NCBI RefSeq assembly: GCF_900106975.1
Contig: NZ_FNNU01000006.1
Span: 210,871-274,870 of the forward strand
Direction: 5' to 3'
Length of the DNA stretch: 64,000 nucleotides
Source: Pseudomonas kuykendallii
GTDB lineage: Bacteria > Pseudomonadota > Gammaproteobacteria > Pseudomonadales > Pseudomonadaceae
Part shown: piece by piece, positions 40,274 through 49,071 of the stretch
Position numbering within the stretch: the stretch's first letter is position 1
Layout: every line of letters starts with the position of its first letter
Position numbers and translations under genes: made by a program
The notes under the pieces: model-generated
The model's database searches: none
The model's input: the letters and a program-made list of their open reading frames with translations, nothing else
What the model was told of the DNA's origin: nothing

Positions 40274-41664
40274 TGAGCAGCACCCCACTTGCCCGCGCTA
40301 TCGCTCTCGCAGCACTGGGCGCCAGCATCGCAGTGCCCTCCCTGGCCCAGGCCGAGTTCCTGAAGGACAGCAAGGTCAGCCTGTCCCTGCGCAACTTCTA
40401 CTACGACAACGATAACCGCGACCCCTATACGGGTTCGGCTCCCACGACTCCAGATGGTTACGACCAGCGCGAATGGGCGCAGGCATTCCGTGCCGACTAC
40501 ATCTCCGGCTTTACCGAAGGCACCGTCGGCTTCGGCTTGGACGTGCAGGGACTGCTCGCACTTCATCTCGATGGCGGCAAAGGTCACCACCCCGACAGCA
40601 ACAGCTTTATTCCCAGCGATAGCGATCGCTCGGCAGTAGGTGCCTGGAACCGCATGGGCGCGACTGCCAAGGCTCGCTTTTCCAAGTCTGAACTGCGCTA
40701 TGGCAACACATTGATGCCGAGCCTGCCCGTAATCCAGTCGAACGATTCGCGCGTGCTGCCGCAGGCCTACGAAGGCGGTATGGTCACCTCGAAGGAAATC
40801 GACAACGTAGTGTTCAGCGCAGGCCAACTGAGCCATGTGATCAGCCGCGCATCGAGCAACTACACCAGTCTGTCGGTTTCGGGCGGCACCCGCGGCAGCA
40901 ACCAGTTCCGCTTCGCCGGTGCCGACTGGAAGGTCAACAAGGAGCTGACCCTCCAGTACTACTACGCGAACCTGGAAAACTACTACGACCAGCACTTCGC
41001 CGGCCTGACCCACGTTTATCCGATCAGCGACAACCAGTCGTTCAAGACCGACCTGCGCTACTTCAAGTCCGGCGACGACGGCAAGAATGGCCAAAGCGGC
41101 TATTTCTTCAGTAACAACGGTGGTTACGCCAAAAACGCGAACGAAGTAGACAACACCACCTGGAGCGCCATGTTCACCTACAGCCTCGGCGGTCATGCGC
41201 TGATGCTCGGCCACCAGCGCGTATCGGATGACGGCGGCTTCGTCTGGCTGAACCAGGGTAGCGTTACCGGCGCGAGTGGCGGCAACGAGGGCAACGGTGG
41301 CTCCGACTTCTACCTGTTCACCAACGCCATGGTTAACCAGTTCGCCCGTGCGGGCGAGCAATCGACCTTCGGTCAGTACAGCTACGACTTCGCCAAAGTC
41401 GGCATTCCGGGCCTGAAGGCATCCATTGCCTATATCAGCGGCGACAACATCAAGGACGATCCGACCCGAACTACTGATGGTGTGGGCGGCGATCACAAAG
41501 AGTGGGAACGCGACGAGCGTATCGACTACGTCTTCCAGGAAGGCGCGCTCAAAGGCTTTGGCGTGACCCTGCGTCACGGTACCTACCGCGGCTACACCGG
41601 TGCGGCCAACGCCGATACCGACCAGACCCGCCTGATCTTCAACTACACCCTGCAACTGATGTAA
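40273..41664 (+). CDS. OprD-family outer membrane porin (OpdQ-like)
   Basis: A 463-residue outer membrane channel with a signal peptide (cleaved after SLAQA) and the OprD start EFLKDSKVSLSLRNFYYDND. It has the LSLRNFYY, SKEIDNVVFSAGQ and late FNYTLQLM features; a C-terminal Leu-Met replaces the usual aromatic residue. OprD porins take up small carboxylates, amino acids or related nutrients. Its neighbours (YqjD/E/K, dgt) match those of opdQ (PA3038) in P. aeruginosa, as I recall. A terminator follows it. Confidence 0.9.
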   Translation: MSSTPLARAIALAALGASIAVPSLAQAEFLKDSKVSLSLRNFYYDNDNRDPYTGSAPTTPDGYDQREWAQAFRADYISGFTEGTVGFGLDVQGLLALHLDGGKGHHPDSNSFIPSDSDRSAVGAWNRMGATAKARFSKSELRYGNTLMPSLPVIQSNDSRVLPQAYEGGMVTSKEIDNVVFSAGQLSHVISRASSNYTSLSVSGGTRGSNQFRFAGADWKVNKELTLQYYYANLENYYDQHFAGLTHVYPISDNQSFKTDLRYFKSGDDGKNGQSGYFFSNNGGYAKNANEVDNTTWSAMFTYSLGGHALMLGHQRVSDDGGFVWLNQGSVTGASGGNEGNGGSDFYLFTNAMVNQFARAGEQSTFGQYSYDFAKVGIPGLKASIAYISGDNIKDDPTRTTDGVGGDHKEWERDERIDYVFQEGALKGFGVTLRHGTYRGYTGAANADTDQTRLIFNYTLQLM

Positions 41665-41682
41665 TCAGCGGCAGAAAGAAAG

Positions 41683-41706
41683 CCCGCCTCAAGGCGGGTT
41701 TTTTTT
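41683..41706 (+). terminator. Rho-independent terminator of the porin gene
   Basis: CCCGCCT and AGGCGGG form a seven-base stem with a two-base loop, followed by eight T residues, 19 bases after the porin stop. Confidence 0.93.
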
Positions 41707-41930
41707 GCCCGCGAATCGCTGCCCGAGGCGCATGGCAATGACAAACGTCCAGCGAGCCGCCACTATCGGCATGCGTTGCGCTCGCCCCGCACGGGAAGGG
41801 AGCGCACGCTATGCACGACGCACCAGGAATGCTCAGACAGTCGTCTCGACCGCCTCGGGAACCTTGCCGCAAGCCAGGGGCTCGAAAGATAGAGACACTC
41901 ACCAGTGGCAATAGCCCCAAGGAGATTGAC

Positions 41931-42314
41931 GTGGCCGTACAAGACACCCTGAATCCTTCCGTGAACGACGAACTCGACCCGCTCGCCCAGATCGACGTGC
42001 CCGAGCACAAGCGCAACCTGCGCGACGCCCAGGAGGCGCTCGCCGCCGAGTTCCAGACCCTGATCGCCGACACCGAGCGTCTGCTGCAGCACACCAAGGA
42101 GGTCGCTGGCGCCCAGGCGGACGAACTGCGGGTCAAGATCAACGAGAACATCACCCGCGCCAAGGGCATGCTCAAGGAGCGCGAGAACGTCTGCCGCGAC
42201 CAGAGCAAGGCCGCGATCGAGGCGACCGAAGAGTACGTGCACCTGCATCCGTGGCAGTCGATCGGTATCGCCGCAGGTGTTGGTTTCCTGCTAGGACTGA
42301 TCAGCCGCCGCTAA
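41931..42314 (+). CDS. DUF883 / ElaB-YqjD family membrane-anchored protein
   Basis: A 127-residue protein with long amphipathic helices (about 25-95) and one C-terminal hydrophobic segment (SIGIAAGVGFLLGLISRR) for membrane anchoring. The E. coli relative YqjD ties ribosomes to the membrane in stationary phase. I chose the GTG at 41931, preceded by AAGGAG; the upstream part to 41811 looks noncoding. It leads a three-gene set with the next two genes. Confidence 0.88.
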   Translation: MAVQDTLNPSVNDELDPLAQIDVPEHKRNLRDAQEALAAEFQTLIADTERLLQHTKEVAGAQADELRVKINENITRAKGMLKERENVCRDQSKAAIEATEEYVHLHPWQSIGIAAGVGFLLGLISRR

Positions 42315-42323
42315 GGAGAACCA

Positions 42324-42704
42324 ATGGACGCTTCGCCATCTGAAAACGCTCCCAAGCCCTCGCTGAAGAAGCTGGGCGGAGCGTTCGTCGGGCTCATGCA
42401 GGGTCATCTGGAGCTGATCGGAATAGAGCTTCAGGAAGAGAAATCGAGAACCTTCCAACTGTTCATCTTTTCCGGTCTGAGTCTGTTCTTCGGGCTCCTG
42501 GTGACCATAGGCATTTCGGCCGCCATCCTGATCGGTTTCTGGGACAGCTACCGGCTCGCGGCCATCATCGGGTTGTGCGTCGTGTATGGCCTGGGACTGA
42601 TCATCTGCGTGCTGCGCGCGGTCCGGCTTGCCGAGATGGCCAGCGTTCCGTTCCAGGCGACCGTCGAAGAACTGGCCCGCAATCGGGAGCGACTCCTGCC
42701 ATGA
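42324..42704 (+). CDS. YqjE-like membrane protein (phage holin superfamily III name)
   Basis: A 126-residue protein with two hydrophobic segments (about 50-75 and 80-105). Although Pfam groups it with a holin-like family, it sits with DUF883 and YqjK genes as in E. coli yqjDEK and is not a phage gene. The start follows AAGGAG nine bases after the preceding stop. The function is unknown. Confidence 0.87.
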   Translation: MDASPSENAPKPSLKKLGGAFVGLMQGHLELIGIELQEEKSRTFQLFIFSGLSLFFGLLVTIGISAAILIGFWDSYRLAAIIGLCVVYGLGLIICVLRAVRLAEMASVPFQATVEELARNRERLLP

Positions 42705-43036
42705 GCCATCTTTCCAGTGCTACCCGACGCGCCATGCGCAAGGACCTCGTCCGCCTGCGCATGGAGATGCACCGCCAACAGTTGCTGTACCACTCGCAGC
42801 CGTTATCGCACCCCTTGCAGCAGGCGAAACAGTTCATGTCCGCCCGCAGTTCCGCCTCGACGAACAAGACGCCGCTGGTGATCGGTGCGGGGATCGTGCT
42901 GACGCTGTTCGGCAAGCGCCTGGGCATGCTGGGCAAGATCGCCCGGCTTGGGCTGGCGGTCTATCCGCTGGTCAAGGCGTTCGGTTCCGTCGAGAAAAAA
43001 ACCGTCGTGGTCGAACGTCCCGTCGTGCGACCTTAG
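42701..43036 (+). CDS. YqjK-like protein
   Basis: A 111-residue basic protein, overlapping yqjE by four bases (ATGA). The N-terminus is Arg/Gln-rich and helical; residues about 65-95 are moderately hydrophobic (TPLVIGAGIVLTLF, LARLGLAVYPLVKAF). It belongs to the yqjDEK-type set. No catalytic motif is seen. Confidence 0.82.
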   Translation: MSHLSSATRRAMRKDLVRLRMEMHRQQLLYHSQPLSHPLQQAKQFMSARSSASTNKTPLVIGAGIVLTLFGKRLGMLGKIARLGLAVYPLVKAFGSVEKKTVVVERPVVRP

Positions 43037-43149
43037 TAAAAGGCCGGCGCAGCGCTGGCCGCATTCTTGCAAACAGTGGGAAACAATTCGGCCGAAACTC
43101 GTTACCATGCCTTTGAATTGTTTCCCTTTCTCTGATCAAGGATGCGTCC

Positions 43150-44310
43150 GTGATAAACGGGCAAGCAATAGCATTTTTCCAACCGTTCATCGATACCGCC
43201 ACCGGCCTCATCGCAGGCGTCGAGGCCCTGGGTCGACTGCGCCAGGAGGACGGCGCCGTATCGTCCGTCGGCCCCCTCTTCGTCGATCCCAAGGTTTCCC
43301 CCAGCGCGCTGCGCAGACTCGATCGCCAGATTCGCGATAACGCCCTGAGCCGCCTGGACGAAGCGCCCGCCGACTGGTTTCTCAGCATCAACATCTCGCC
43401 GCGCTGGATCAGCCGCCTGCGACCCAGCCAGCCGCTTCCCAGCCTCAAGCAACTGCGCGCCCATGGCATTGCGCCGGAACGCATCGTTTTCGAAATCACC
43501 GAACTGGGCGGCGCGAGCCTGCGCCTGCCGGAAGTTGTCCAACGCTATCGCGAGGCCGGTGCCCGCATCGCCATCGATGACTTCGGCGCCGGTTACTCGC
43601 AGCTGGATCGCGTGCTGGCCCTGCAGCCGGACATCCTCAAGCTCGACATGCGCCTGTTCCAGGAAGCCGCCCGTGGCGGGCCGAGCGGAGAGGTGGTCAA
43701 GGCCCTGGCGCAGATGGCCGAGAAGACCGGTTGCTGGATCATCGCCGAGGGCGTGGAGACCGAGGCCGAGCTGGATTTCGCCCTCGAATGTGGCGCCCGC
43801 TACGTGCAGGGCTACCTGTTCGCCCGGCCGGAGGAGAACTTCTTCCCCTCGGACGCCTTCGTCGAGCGCTTCGCTGCGCTGCGCGAGCATTACGTGCAGC
43901 GCAAGCTGGCCGAACGCGCGCGACTGGTGGCGCTGCGTCAGCAACTCACTCAATTGATGAGCAGCCTGCGCACACTGGCTTCCGACGGTTTTCCCCACAG
44001 CATTCCGCCACCGGTCCAGTACCCGTGGCTGCTGCGGGTCTACGAGTGCGATCGCCACGGCACCCAGGTCAGCCCCAACCTGGAGTGGCGTAACGGCGCC
44101 TGGCACGAAGATACGCGCTACCTGAACCACAACTGGTCGTGGCGCCCGTACTTCTACCAGTTGCTCGCCGAGGGCTGGGAAGAGCGCCGCCTGACGCTCT
44201 CCAGCACCTACCGCGACGCCACGACCAACCAGTACTGCCTGACAGCCGGGTTGTTCATCGACAACGGCCGGCGCCTGCTGCTGGTGGATATCGACGCCGC
44301 CGGACTCTGA
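43150..44310 (+). CDS. EAL-domain phosphodiesterase with YkuI_C domain
   Basis: A 386-residue soluble protein, GTG start preceded by AAGGA. The EAL domain (about 5-250) has E25-A-L, SINIS, FEITE, IDDFGAGYS, LKLDMR, EGVETEAEL and QGYLF, so the metal and catalytic residues of a cyclic-di-GMP phosphodiesterase look intact. The C-terminus (about 290-385; RNWSWRPYFYQ-type motif) resembles the PAS-like YkuI_C domain of B. subtilis YkuI. It probably senses a small ligand there. It is a separate transcription unit. Confidence 0.87.
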   Translation: MINGQAIAFFQPFIDTATGLIAGVEALGRLRQEDGAVSSVGPLFVDPKVSPSALRRLDRQIRDNALSRLDEAPADWFLSINISPRWISRLRPSQPLPSLKQLRAHGIAPERIVFEITELGGASLRLPEVVQRYREAGARIAIDDFGAGYSQLDRVLALQPDILKLDMRLFQEAARGGPSGEVVKALAQMAEKTGCWIIAEGVETEAELDFALECGARYVQGYLFARPEENFFPSDAFVERFAALREHYVQRKLAERARLVALRQQLTQLMSSLRTLASDGFPHSIPPPVQYPWLLRVYECDRHGTQVSPNLEWRNGAWHEDTRYLNHNWSWRPYFYQLLAEGWEERRLTLSSTYRDATTNQYCLTAGLFIDNGRRLLLVDIDAAGL

Positions 44311-44408
44311 CGCGCGGGACGCGCCGACGTTGCCGGTCGGGCCGGCTTGAATAGACCGCCCACAACCGGGAAGCTAGCGGGTCCATTCATCCACGATGAG
44401 TACCCGCT

Positions 44409-45740
44409 TTGGATTGGCAGACCCTGCTCACCCGCGAACGCCTCGGCAAGTCCCTGCAGAACACCGAAGAACTGGGACGCAGCCCTTTCCACAAGGACCA
44501 CGACCGGATCATCTTCTCGGGCGCGTTCCGCCGCCTGGGGCGCAAGACCCAGGTTCATCCGGTCACCAGCAACGACCATATCCACACACGCCTGACCCAC
44601 TCGCTGGAAGTCAGCTGCGTCGGCCGCTCGCTGGGCATGCGAGCCGGCGAGGTGCTGCGCGATGAGCTGCCGGACTGGTGCGATCCCGCCGACCTGGGAA
44701 TGATCGTGCAATCGGCCTGCCTGGCCCACGACATCGGCAACCCGCCGTTCGGCCACTCCGGCGAAGACGCCATCCGCCACTGGTTCCTGCAGGCCGCCGG
44801 GCGCGGCTGGCTGGACGACATGAGCGATGTCGAGCGTGCCGACTTCCTCAACTTCGAAGGCAACGCCCAGGGTTTTCGGGTGCTCACCCAGCTGGAATAC
44901 CACCAGTTCGATGGCGGCACGCGGCTCACCTACGCAACGCTCGGCACCTACCTGAAATACCCCTGGACGTCCCGCCACGCGCAATCGCCCGGCTACAAGA
45001 AGCACAAGTTCGGCTGCTACCAGAGCGAGCTGCCGCTGCTCGAGCAGATCGTCGGCAAGCTCGGCCTGCCCTTGCTGGAGGAGCAACGCTGGGCGCGTCA
45101 TCCGCTGGTCTACCTGATGGAGGCCGCGGACGACATCTGCTACGCGCTGATCGACCTGGAAGATGGCCTGGAGATGGAGCTGCTCGACTACAGCGAGGTC
45201 GAGGAACTGCTGCTCGACCTGGTCGAAGGCGACCTCCCCGAAACCTACCGCCAGCTGGGCCCGAAGGACTCGCGGCGGCGCAAGCTGGCGATCCTGCGCG
45301 GCAAGGCCATCGAGCACCTGACCAACGCCGCGGCCCAGGCTTTCGTCGAACAGCAAGGCGCGCTGCTTGCCGGTACCCTGCAAGGCGATCTGGTCGAGCA
45401 CATGCAGGGCTCGGCGAAACACTGCGTGCTGCGCGCCAAGGCCATCGCGCGGGAGCGGATTTTCCAGGACAAGCGCAAGACGCTGCACGAGATCGGCGCC
45501 TATACGACCCTGGAAATCCTTCTCAACGCCTTCTGCGGCGCGGCGCTGGAGCAGCATGGTGGTCGCACGCCGTCGTTCAAGCACCAGCGGATACTCGACC
45601 TGCTCGGCAACAACGCCCCGAAACCCGATGGCTCGCTGCACCACTCGTTCCTGCGCATGATCGATTTCATCGCCGGCATGACCGACAGCTATGCCAGCGA
45701 GATGGCGCGGGAAATGACCGGTCGTTCGGCGCCGACCTGA
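44409..45740 (+). CDS. dgt: dGTPase-like HD hydrolase
   Basis: A 443-residue HD-domain triphosphohydrolase that releases triphosphate from dNTPs. The metal ligands are in [10 protein letters not shown] and [17 protein letters not shown]. The family start is [13 protein letters not shown], which here uses TTG at 44409 with no good ribosome site; an ATG at 44396 is in another frame. The substrate may be any dNTP, since Pseudomonas homologues differ from E. coli Dgt. Confidence 0.92.
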   Translation: MDWQTLLTRERLGKSLQNTEELGRSPFHKDHDRIIFSGAFRRLGRKTQVHPVTSNDHIHTRLTHSLEVSCVGRSLGMRAGEVLRDELPDWCDPADLGMIVQSACLAHDIGNPPFGHSGEDAIRHWFLQAAGRGWLDDMSDVERADFLNFEGNAQGFRVLTQLEYHQFDGGTRLTYATLGTYLKYPWTSRHAQSPGYKKHKFGCYQSELPLLEQIVGKLGLPLLEEQRWARHPLVYLMEAADDICYALIDLEDGLEMELLDYSEVEELLLDLVEGDLPETYRQLGPKDSRRRKLAILRGKAIEHLTNAAAQAFVEQQGALLAGTLQGDLVEHMQGSAKHCVLRAKAIARERIFQDKRKTLHEIGAYTTLEILLNAFCGAALEQHGGRTPSFKHQRILDLLGNNAPKPDGSLHHSFLRMIDFIAGMTDSYASEMAREMTGRSAPT

Positions 45741-45889
45741 GGCAGCTCCGGCAGGCGGGCATCGGGCGCGGACGGATCGGAGGGAACGACCGGGGCGAAC
45801 CGTCAGTCTATGAGCGCTGACGGGCCGCACGGCCACGAAGACGACGTCACGCCCTACGAGGTGCGGCAGCCTGAGGAAAACCAGCACCG

Positions 45890-46954
45890 ATGCACAGGGT
45901 TCTACGCACAAGCCTGACCTGGAAAGCGCAACCGCCCGCCTGGGGACCGGCGATGGTGGCGGGTATCGGCTGTGGATTGCCCCTGCTCCTCGGGCTGTTC
46001 AGCGCCCACCCCGGATTTCTCTGGGCCTCGGTCGGCGCGTTCCAGGCATCCCAGGCCAATCCGCTGCATCGCCTGGGCATGTTGCGCATGCTCCTGCTGA
46101 TCGCGCTGGGCGCCTGCAGCGCCGCGCTGGGCTTCTGGGCCGCGCCCTGGCCCACCAGCAGCCTGATGCTGTTCGCGGCCTTCGGCTTCCTTCTCGCCTG
46201 GCTACAACGGTTCGGCAACGAGGCCGGCAAGCTCGGCGTCGGCCTGGCGGTCTGCCTGAGCCTCGGCCACGGCCAGCAAACGATGGGCGCATTGCACAAC
46301 CCCTACGCGGTCGCCGCCCTGTTCGTCCTCGGCGGTCTCTGGGTCACGCTGCTCGCCTTCGCCCTGCGGGGTGGCCATGGGTTGCGCATGTGGCCGCGCC
46401 TGCCGCGCTTCGTCTCGCTGCTCAAGGTACTTCGCCGCCACGCGCAGCGCCTGCCCCGCCGCGAATGGCGCCTGCATGCGCTGGGCTGCATGCTGGCCTG
46501 CGGGCTGGCCGGCCTGCTGGTGAACCTCGCCAATCTGCCGCGCGGGTACTGGCTGACGGTGGCGGTCATCACCACCCTGCAACTGGAGTTCCACAACAGC
46601 CTCGTGCGCGCCGTACAGGCCAGCGCCGCCAGCCTGGCGGCCGCCGTGCTGCTGGTGTTCATCGGCCATAGCCTGCAAAGCCCGGCGTTGATGGTGGCGA
46701 CGCTGCTGCCGCTGATCGTTCTGAGCCGCGCCTTCCAGGTCAATCATTACGGGCTGTTCGTGCTGCAGACGACGTTCTGCTTCGTGCTGCTGTCGGAGAG
46801 TCTGTCGCGCGACTGGCATCTACCGGGCGTGCGCCTTCTCAACTCGCTGCTTGGGGTGGCATTGGCGTTGCTGGTGGCCCAGGTGATCGACCTGCTGCGC
46901 AAGCGTCTGGACCGAAAAGCGGAACCGGCGGATACCGGCGAAAGGCGGGGGTGA
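45890..46954 (+). CDS. FUSC family inner membrane protein
   Basis: A 354-residue protein with about ten hydrophobic segments in two groups of five, a positively charged middle (RRHAQRLPRREWRLH) and the pattern RGYWLTVAVITTLQ typical of the FUSC family. Members resemble aromatic-acid exporter subunits (AaeB) and YccS. The usual large cytoplasmic domain is missing, so it is a short form. In P. aeruginosa the rocS2-rocA2 genes occupy this place, as I recall. Confidence 0.85.
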   Translation: MHRVLRTSLTWKAQPPAWGPAMVAGIGCGLPLLLGLFSAHPGFLWASVGAFQASQANPLHRLGMLRMLLLIALGACSAALGFWAAPWPTSSLMLFAAFGFLLAWLQRFGNEAGKLGVGLAVCLSLGHGQQTMGALHNPYAVAALFVLGGLWVTLLAFALRGGHGLRMWPRLPRFVSLLKVLRRHAQRLPRREWRLHALGCMLACGLAGLLVNLANLPRGYWLTVAVITTLQLEFHNSLVRAVQASAASLAAAVLLVFIGHSLQSPALMVATLLPLIVLSRAFQVNHYGLFVLQTTFCFVLLSESLSRDWHLPGVRLLNSLLGVALALLVAQVIDLLRKRLDRKAEPADTGERRG

Positions 46955-47010
46955 CGCGGTGTTGCGATCGCGGGCGCGTTCCGTGACGGAGCCGCGCCTG
47001 CGCTCAGGTG

Positions 47011-47352
47011 TTACGCCGGGTTGATCGGGTTTTCCGGATACCAGACGTCCATCAGCGGGCTGAGCTTGTACTCGGTCAGTTCGCTGCGGCCCTTCAGCCA
47101 GGCTTCGACCTGGGTACGCTGTTCTTCGTCGACCGAACCGCGCTTGCCGAGGCAGACGAAGCCGTAGTCGTCGCCGCCGACATAGCTCAGGCCATTGGCC
47201 GCGATGGCATCGTCGAGGAAGGCATCGAGGAAATCGTCGATCGCCTTGTCGTCGAGGCCGTCTTTGTAGGTCAGGTTCAGCTCGAAGCCCAGCTCCTGGA
47301 ATTCATCGACGCAGAGTTTCTTGCGCAGGCGGCGGGAACGGTTGGTAGCCAT
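47011..47352 (-). CDS. yggL: YggL family (DUF469) 50S ribosome-associated protein
   Basis: A 113-residue small protein starting MATNRSRRLRKKLCVDEFQELGF, the DUF469 hallmark. E. coli YggL binds the 50S subunit; the role here is presumed the same. The ATG at 47352 is followed by a basic N-terminus able to bind RNA. It is divergent from dacB. Confidence 0.9.
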   Translation of the reverse strand: MATNRSRRLRKKLCVDEFQELGFELNLTYKDGLDDKAIDDFLDAFLDDAIAANGLSYVGGDDYGFVCLGKRGSVDEEQRTQVEAWLKGRSELTEYKLSPLMDVWYPENPINPA

Positions 47353-47523
47353 GGAGTAAGTCCTCGAGAGTGATAAACGCGCGGCACTCTAGCAGTTTAG
47401 CCGGCCGCGCGCCCGCCTCCATGACGCCGAAGGGAAATAACGGCGCCTCAATCATCGTTCGGCAGCGCCGCGGCCTTCGGGCATAATGCGGCCACTTCCC
47501 TGACGATGTGGGAATTTCCCCCT

Positions 47524-49029
47524 ATGCCACGCTTCGCTTTCTCTCTCCTGCCCATGAATCGAATTCTTCGCCGCCTGGCCCTCGCCAGCCTGCTGCCGCT
47601 CGCCATCGGGGCGCCGTCTTCCAGTTTTGCCGCCAATGTCAGTACCTCGCTGCCGGACAAGGTGCAGCAGACGCTGAAGGCCAACAAGATCTCGCCCAAC
47701 TCCCTCTCCCTGGTGGCCATACCGCTCAACGGCCCGGGCCAGACCACCATCTACAACGCCGACGTGTCGGTGAACCCGGCGTCCACCATGAAACTGGTGA
47801 CCACCTACGCCGCCCTGGAAATGCTCGGCCCGACCTACCAGTGGCGCACCGAGTTCTACGCCGACGGACAGCTCAAGGATGGCGTGCTCAACGGCAACCT
47901 CTACCTCAAGGGCGGCGGCGATCCCAAGCTGAACATGGAGAAGCTCTGGCTGCTGATGCGCGACCTGCGCGCCAACGGCGTACAGAAAGTCACCGGCGAC
48001 CTGGTGCTCGACCGCAGCTACTTCATCCAGCCCAACCTGCCGGAGTTCAACGACGACGGCGGCGACAGCAACAAGCCGTTCCTGGTCCGCCCGGACTCGC
48101 TGCTGATCAACCTCAAGGCCATGCGCTTCATCGCCCGCACCGACAGCGGCAAGGTTTCGGTCGCGGTCGAACCGCCGATGGCCAACGTGCAGATCGACAA
48201 CCGGGTCAAGCCGCTGAAGGCGAGCAAGTGCAAGACCTACCCGGACGTCGTCTACAACTCGGTGAACAACCCCAACGGCGGCGTCACCGTGACGGCCAGC
48301 GGCGAACTGGCCGAAGGTTGCAGCGCACAGACCTACCTGTCGCTGCTCGATCACAAGGACTACGCCGCCGGCGCCGTGCGGGCGATCTGGCAGGAACTGG
48401 GCGGCAGCATCCTCGGCGGCAACCGCGTCGACGTGGTACCCAAGGACGCCCGCCTGCTGGCCCGTGCCTATTCGCCGGACCTGGTCGAGATCATCCGCGA
48501 CATCAACAAGTTCAGTAACAACACCATGGCCCAGCAGCTGTTCCTCAGCCTCGGCGCGCAGTTTCGCAACGACGCCGATGGCGACGACGGCAAGGCCGCG
48601 CAACGCGTGGTGCGCCAGTGGCTGGCGAAGAAGGGACTGACCGCACCGCACCTGGTGATGGAGAACGGCTCCGGGCTGTCGCGGGACGAGCGGGTCAGCG
48701 CGCGCGAGATGGCGACCCTGCTGCAAGCCGCATGGGGAAGCCGTTATGCCGCGGAGTACATTTCCTCGCTGCCCTTGGCGGCGATGGACGGGACGATGCG
48801 CAAGCGCCTGCACAAAACCGCCCTGGTCGGCGAGGCCCACATCAAGACCGGCACGCTGAACAACGTGCGCGCCATCGCCGGTTTCAGTCGCGACATCAAC
48901 GGCAACACCTGGGCGGTGGTGGCGATCCTCAACGATCCGCGGCCGTGGGGCGCCTCCTCGGTGCTCGACCAGATCCTCGTCGAGCTGTATCGCCAGCCCA
49001 AGCTCGCCAACAGCACCGCCACGCGTTGA
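47524..49029 (+). CDS. dacB: D-alanyl-D-alanine carboxypeptidase/endopeptidase PBP4
   Basis: About 501 residues. It is a periplasmic class C penicillin-binding protein that trims and cleaves peptidoglycan cross-links. The active-site S87-T-M-K, SNN (FSNNTMAQ) and KTG (IKTGTLNN) motifs are in order. In P. aeruginosa loss of PBP4 derepresses AmpC. Three ATGs are possible (47506, 47524, 47554). I chose 47524 with GGGA upstream; the one at 47554 gives the tidiest signal peptide. Confidence 0.94.
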   Translation: MPRFAFSLLPMNRILRRLALASLLPLAIGAPSSSFAANVSTSLPDKVQQTLKANKISPNSLSLVAIPLNGPGQTTIYNADVSVNPASTMKLVTTYAALEMLGPTYQWRTEFYADGQLKDGVLNGNLYLKGGGDPKLNMEKLWLLMRDLRANGVQKVTGDLVLDRSYFIQPNLPEFNDDGGDSNKPFLVRPDSLLINLKAMRFIARTDSGKVSVAVEPPMANVQIDNRVKPLKASKCKTYPDVVYNSVNNPNGGVTVTASGELAEGCSAQTYLSLLDHKDYAAGAVRAIWQELGGSILGGNRVDVVPKDARLLARAYSPDLVEIIRDINKFSNNTMAQQLFLSLGAQFRNDADGDDGKAAQRVVRQWLAKKGLTAPHLVMENGSGLSRDERVSAREMATLLQAAWGSRYAAEYISSLPLAAMDGTMRKRLHKTALVGEAHIKTGTLNNVRAIAGFSRDINGNTWAVVAILNDPRPWGASSVLDQILVELYRQPKLANSTATR

Positions 49030-49071
49030 GGTCCACGGGCGCACCGTCAGCTATGACGGCGCGCCTGCTGC

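Noticed and set aside
42324..42704. Holin family name suggesting a prophage
   Set aside because: The gene belongs to the yqjDEK-type set in core synteny; no other phage genes are near.
45810..45917. Possible 35-codon gene starting MSADGPHGHEDD before the FUSC gene
   Set aside because: No ribosome site, overlaps the FUSC start and no family is known.
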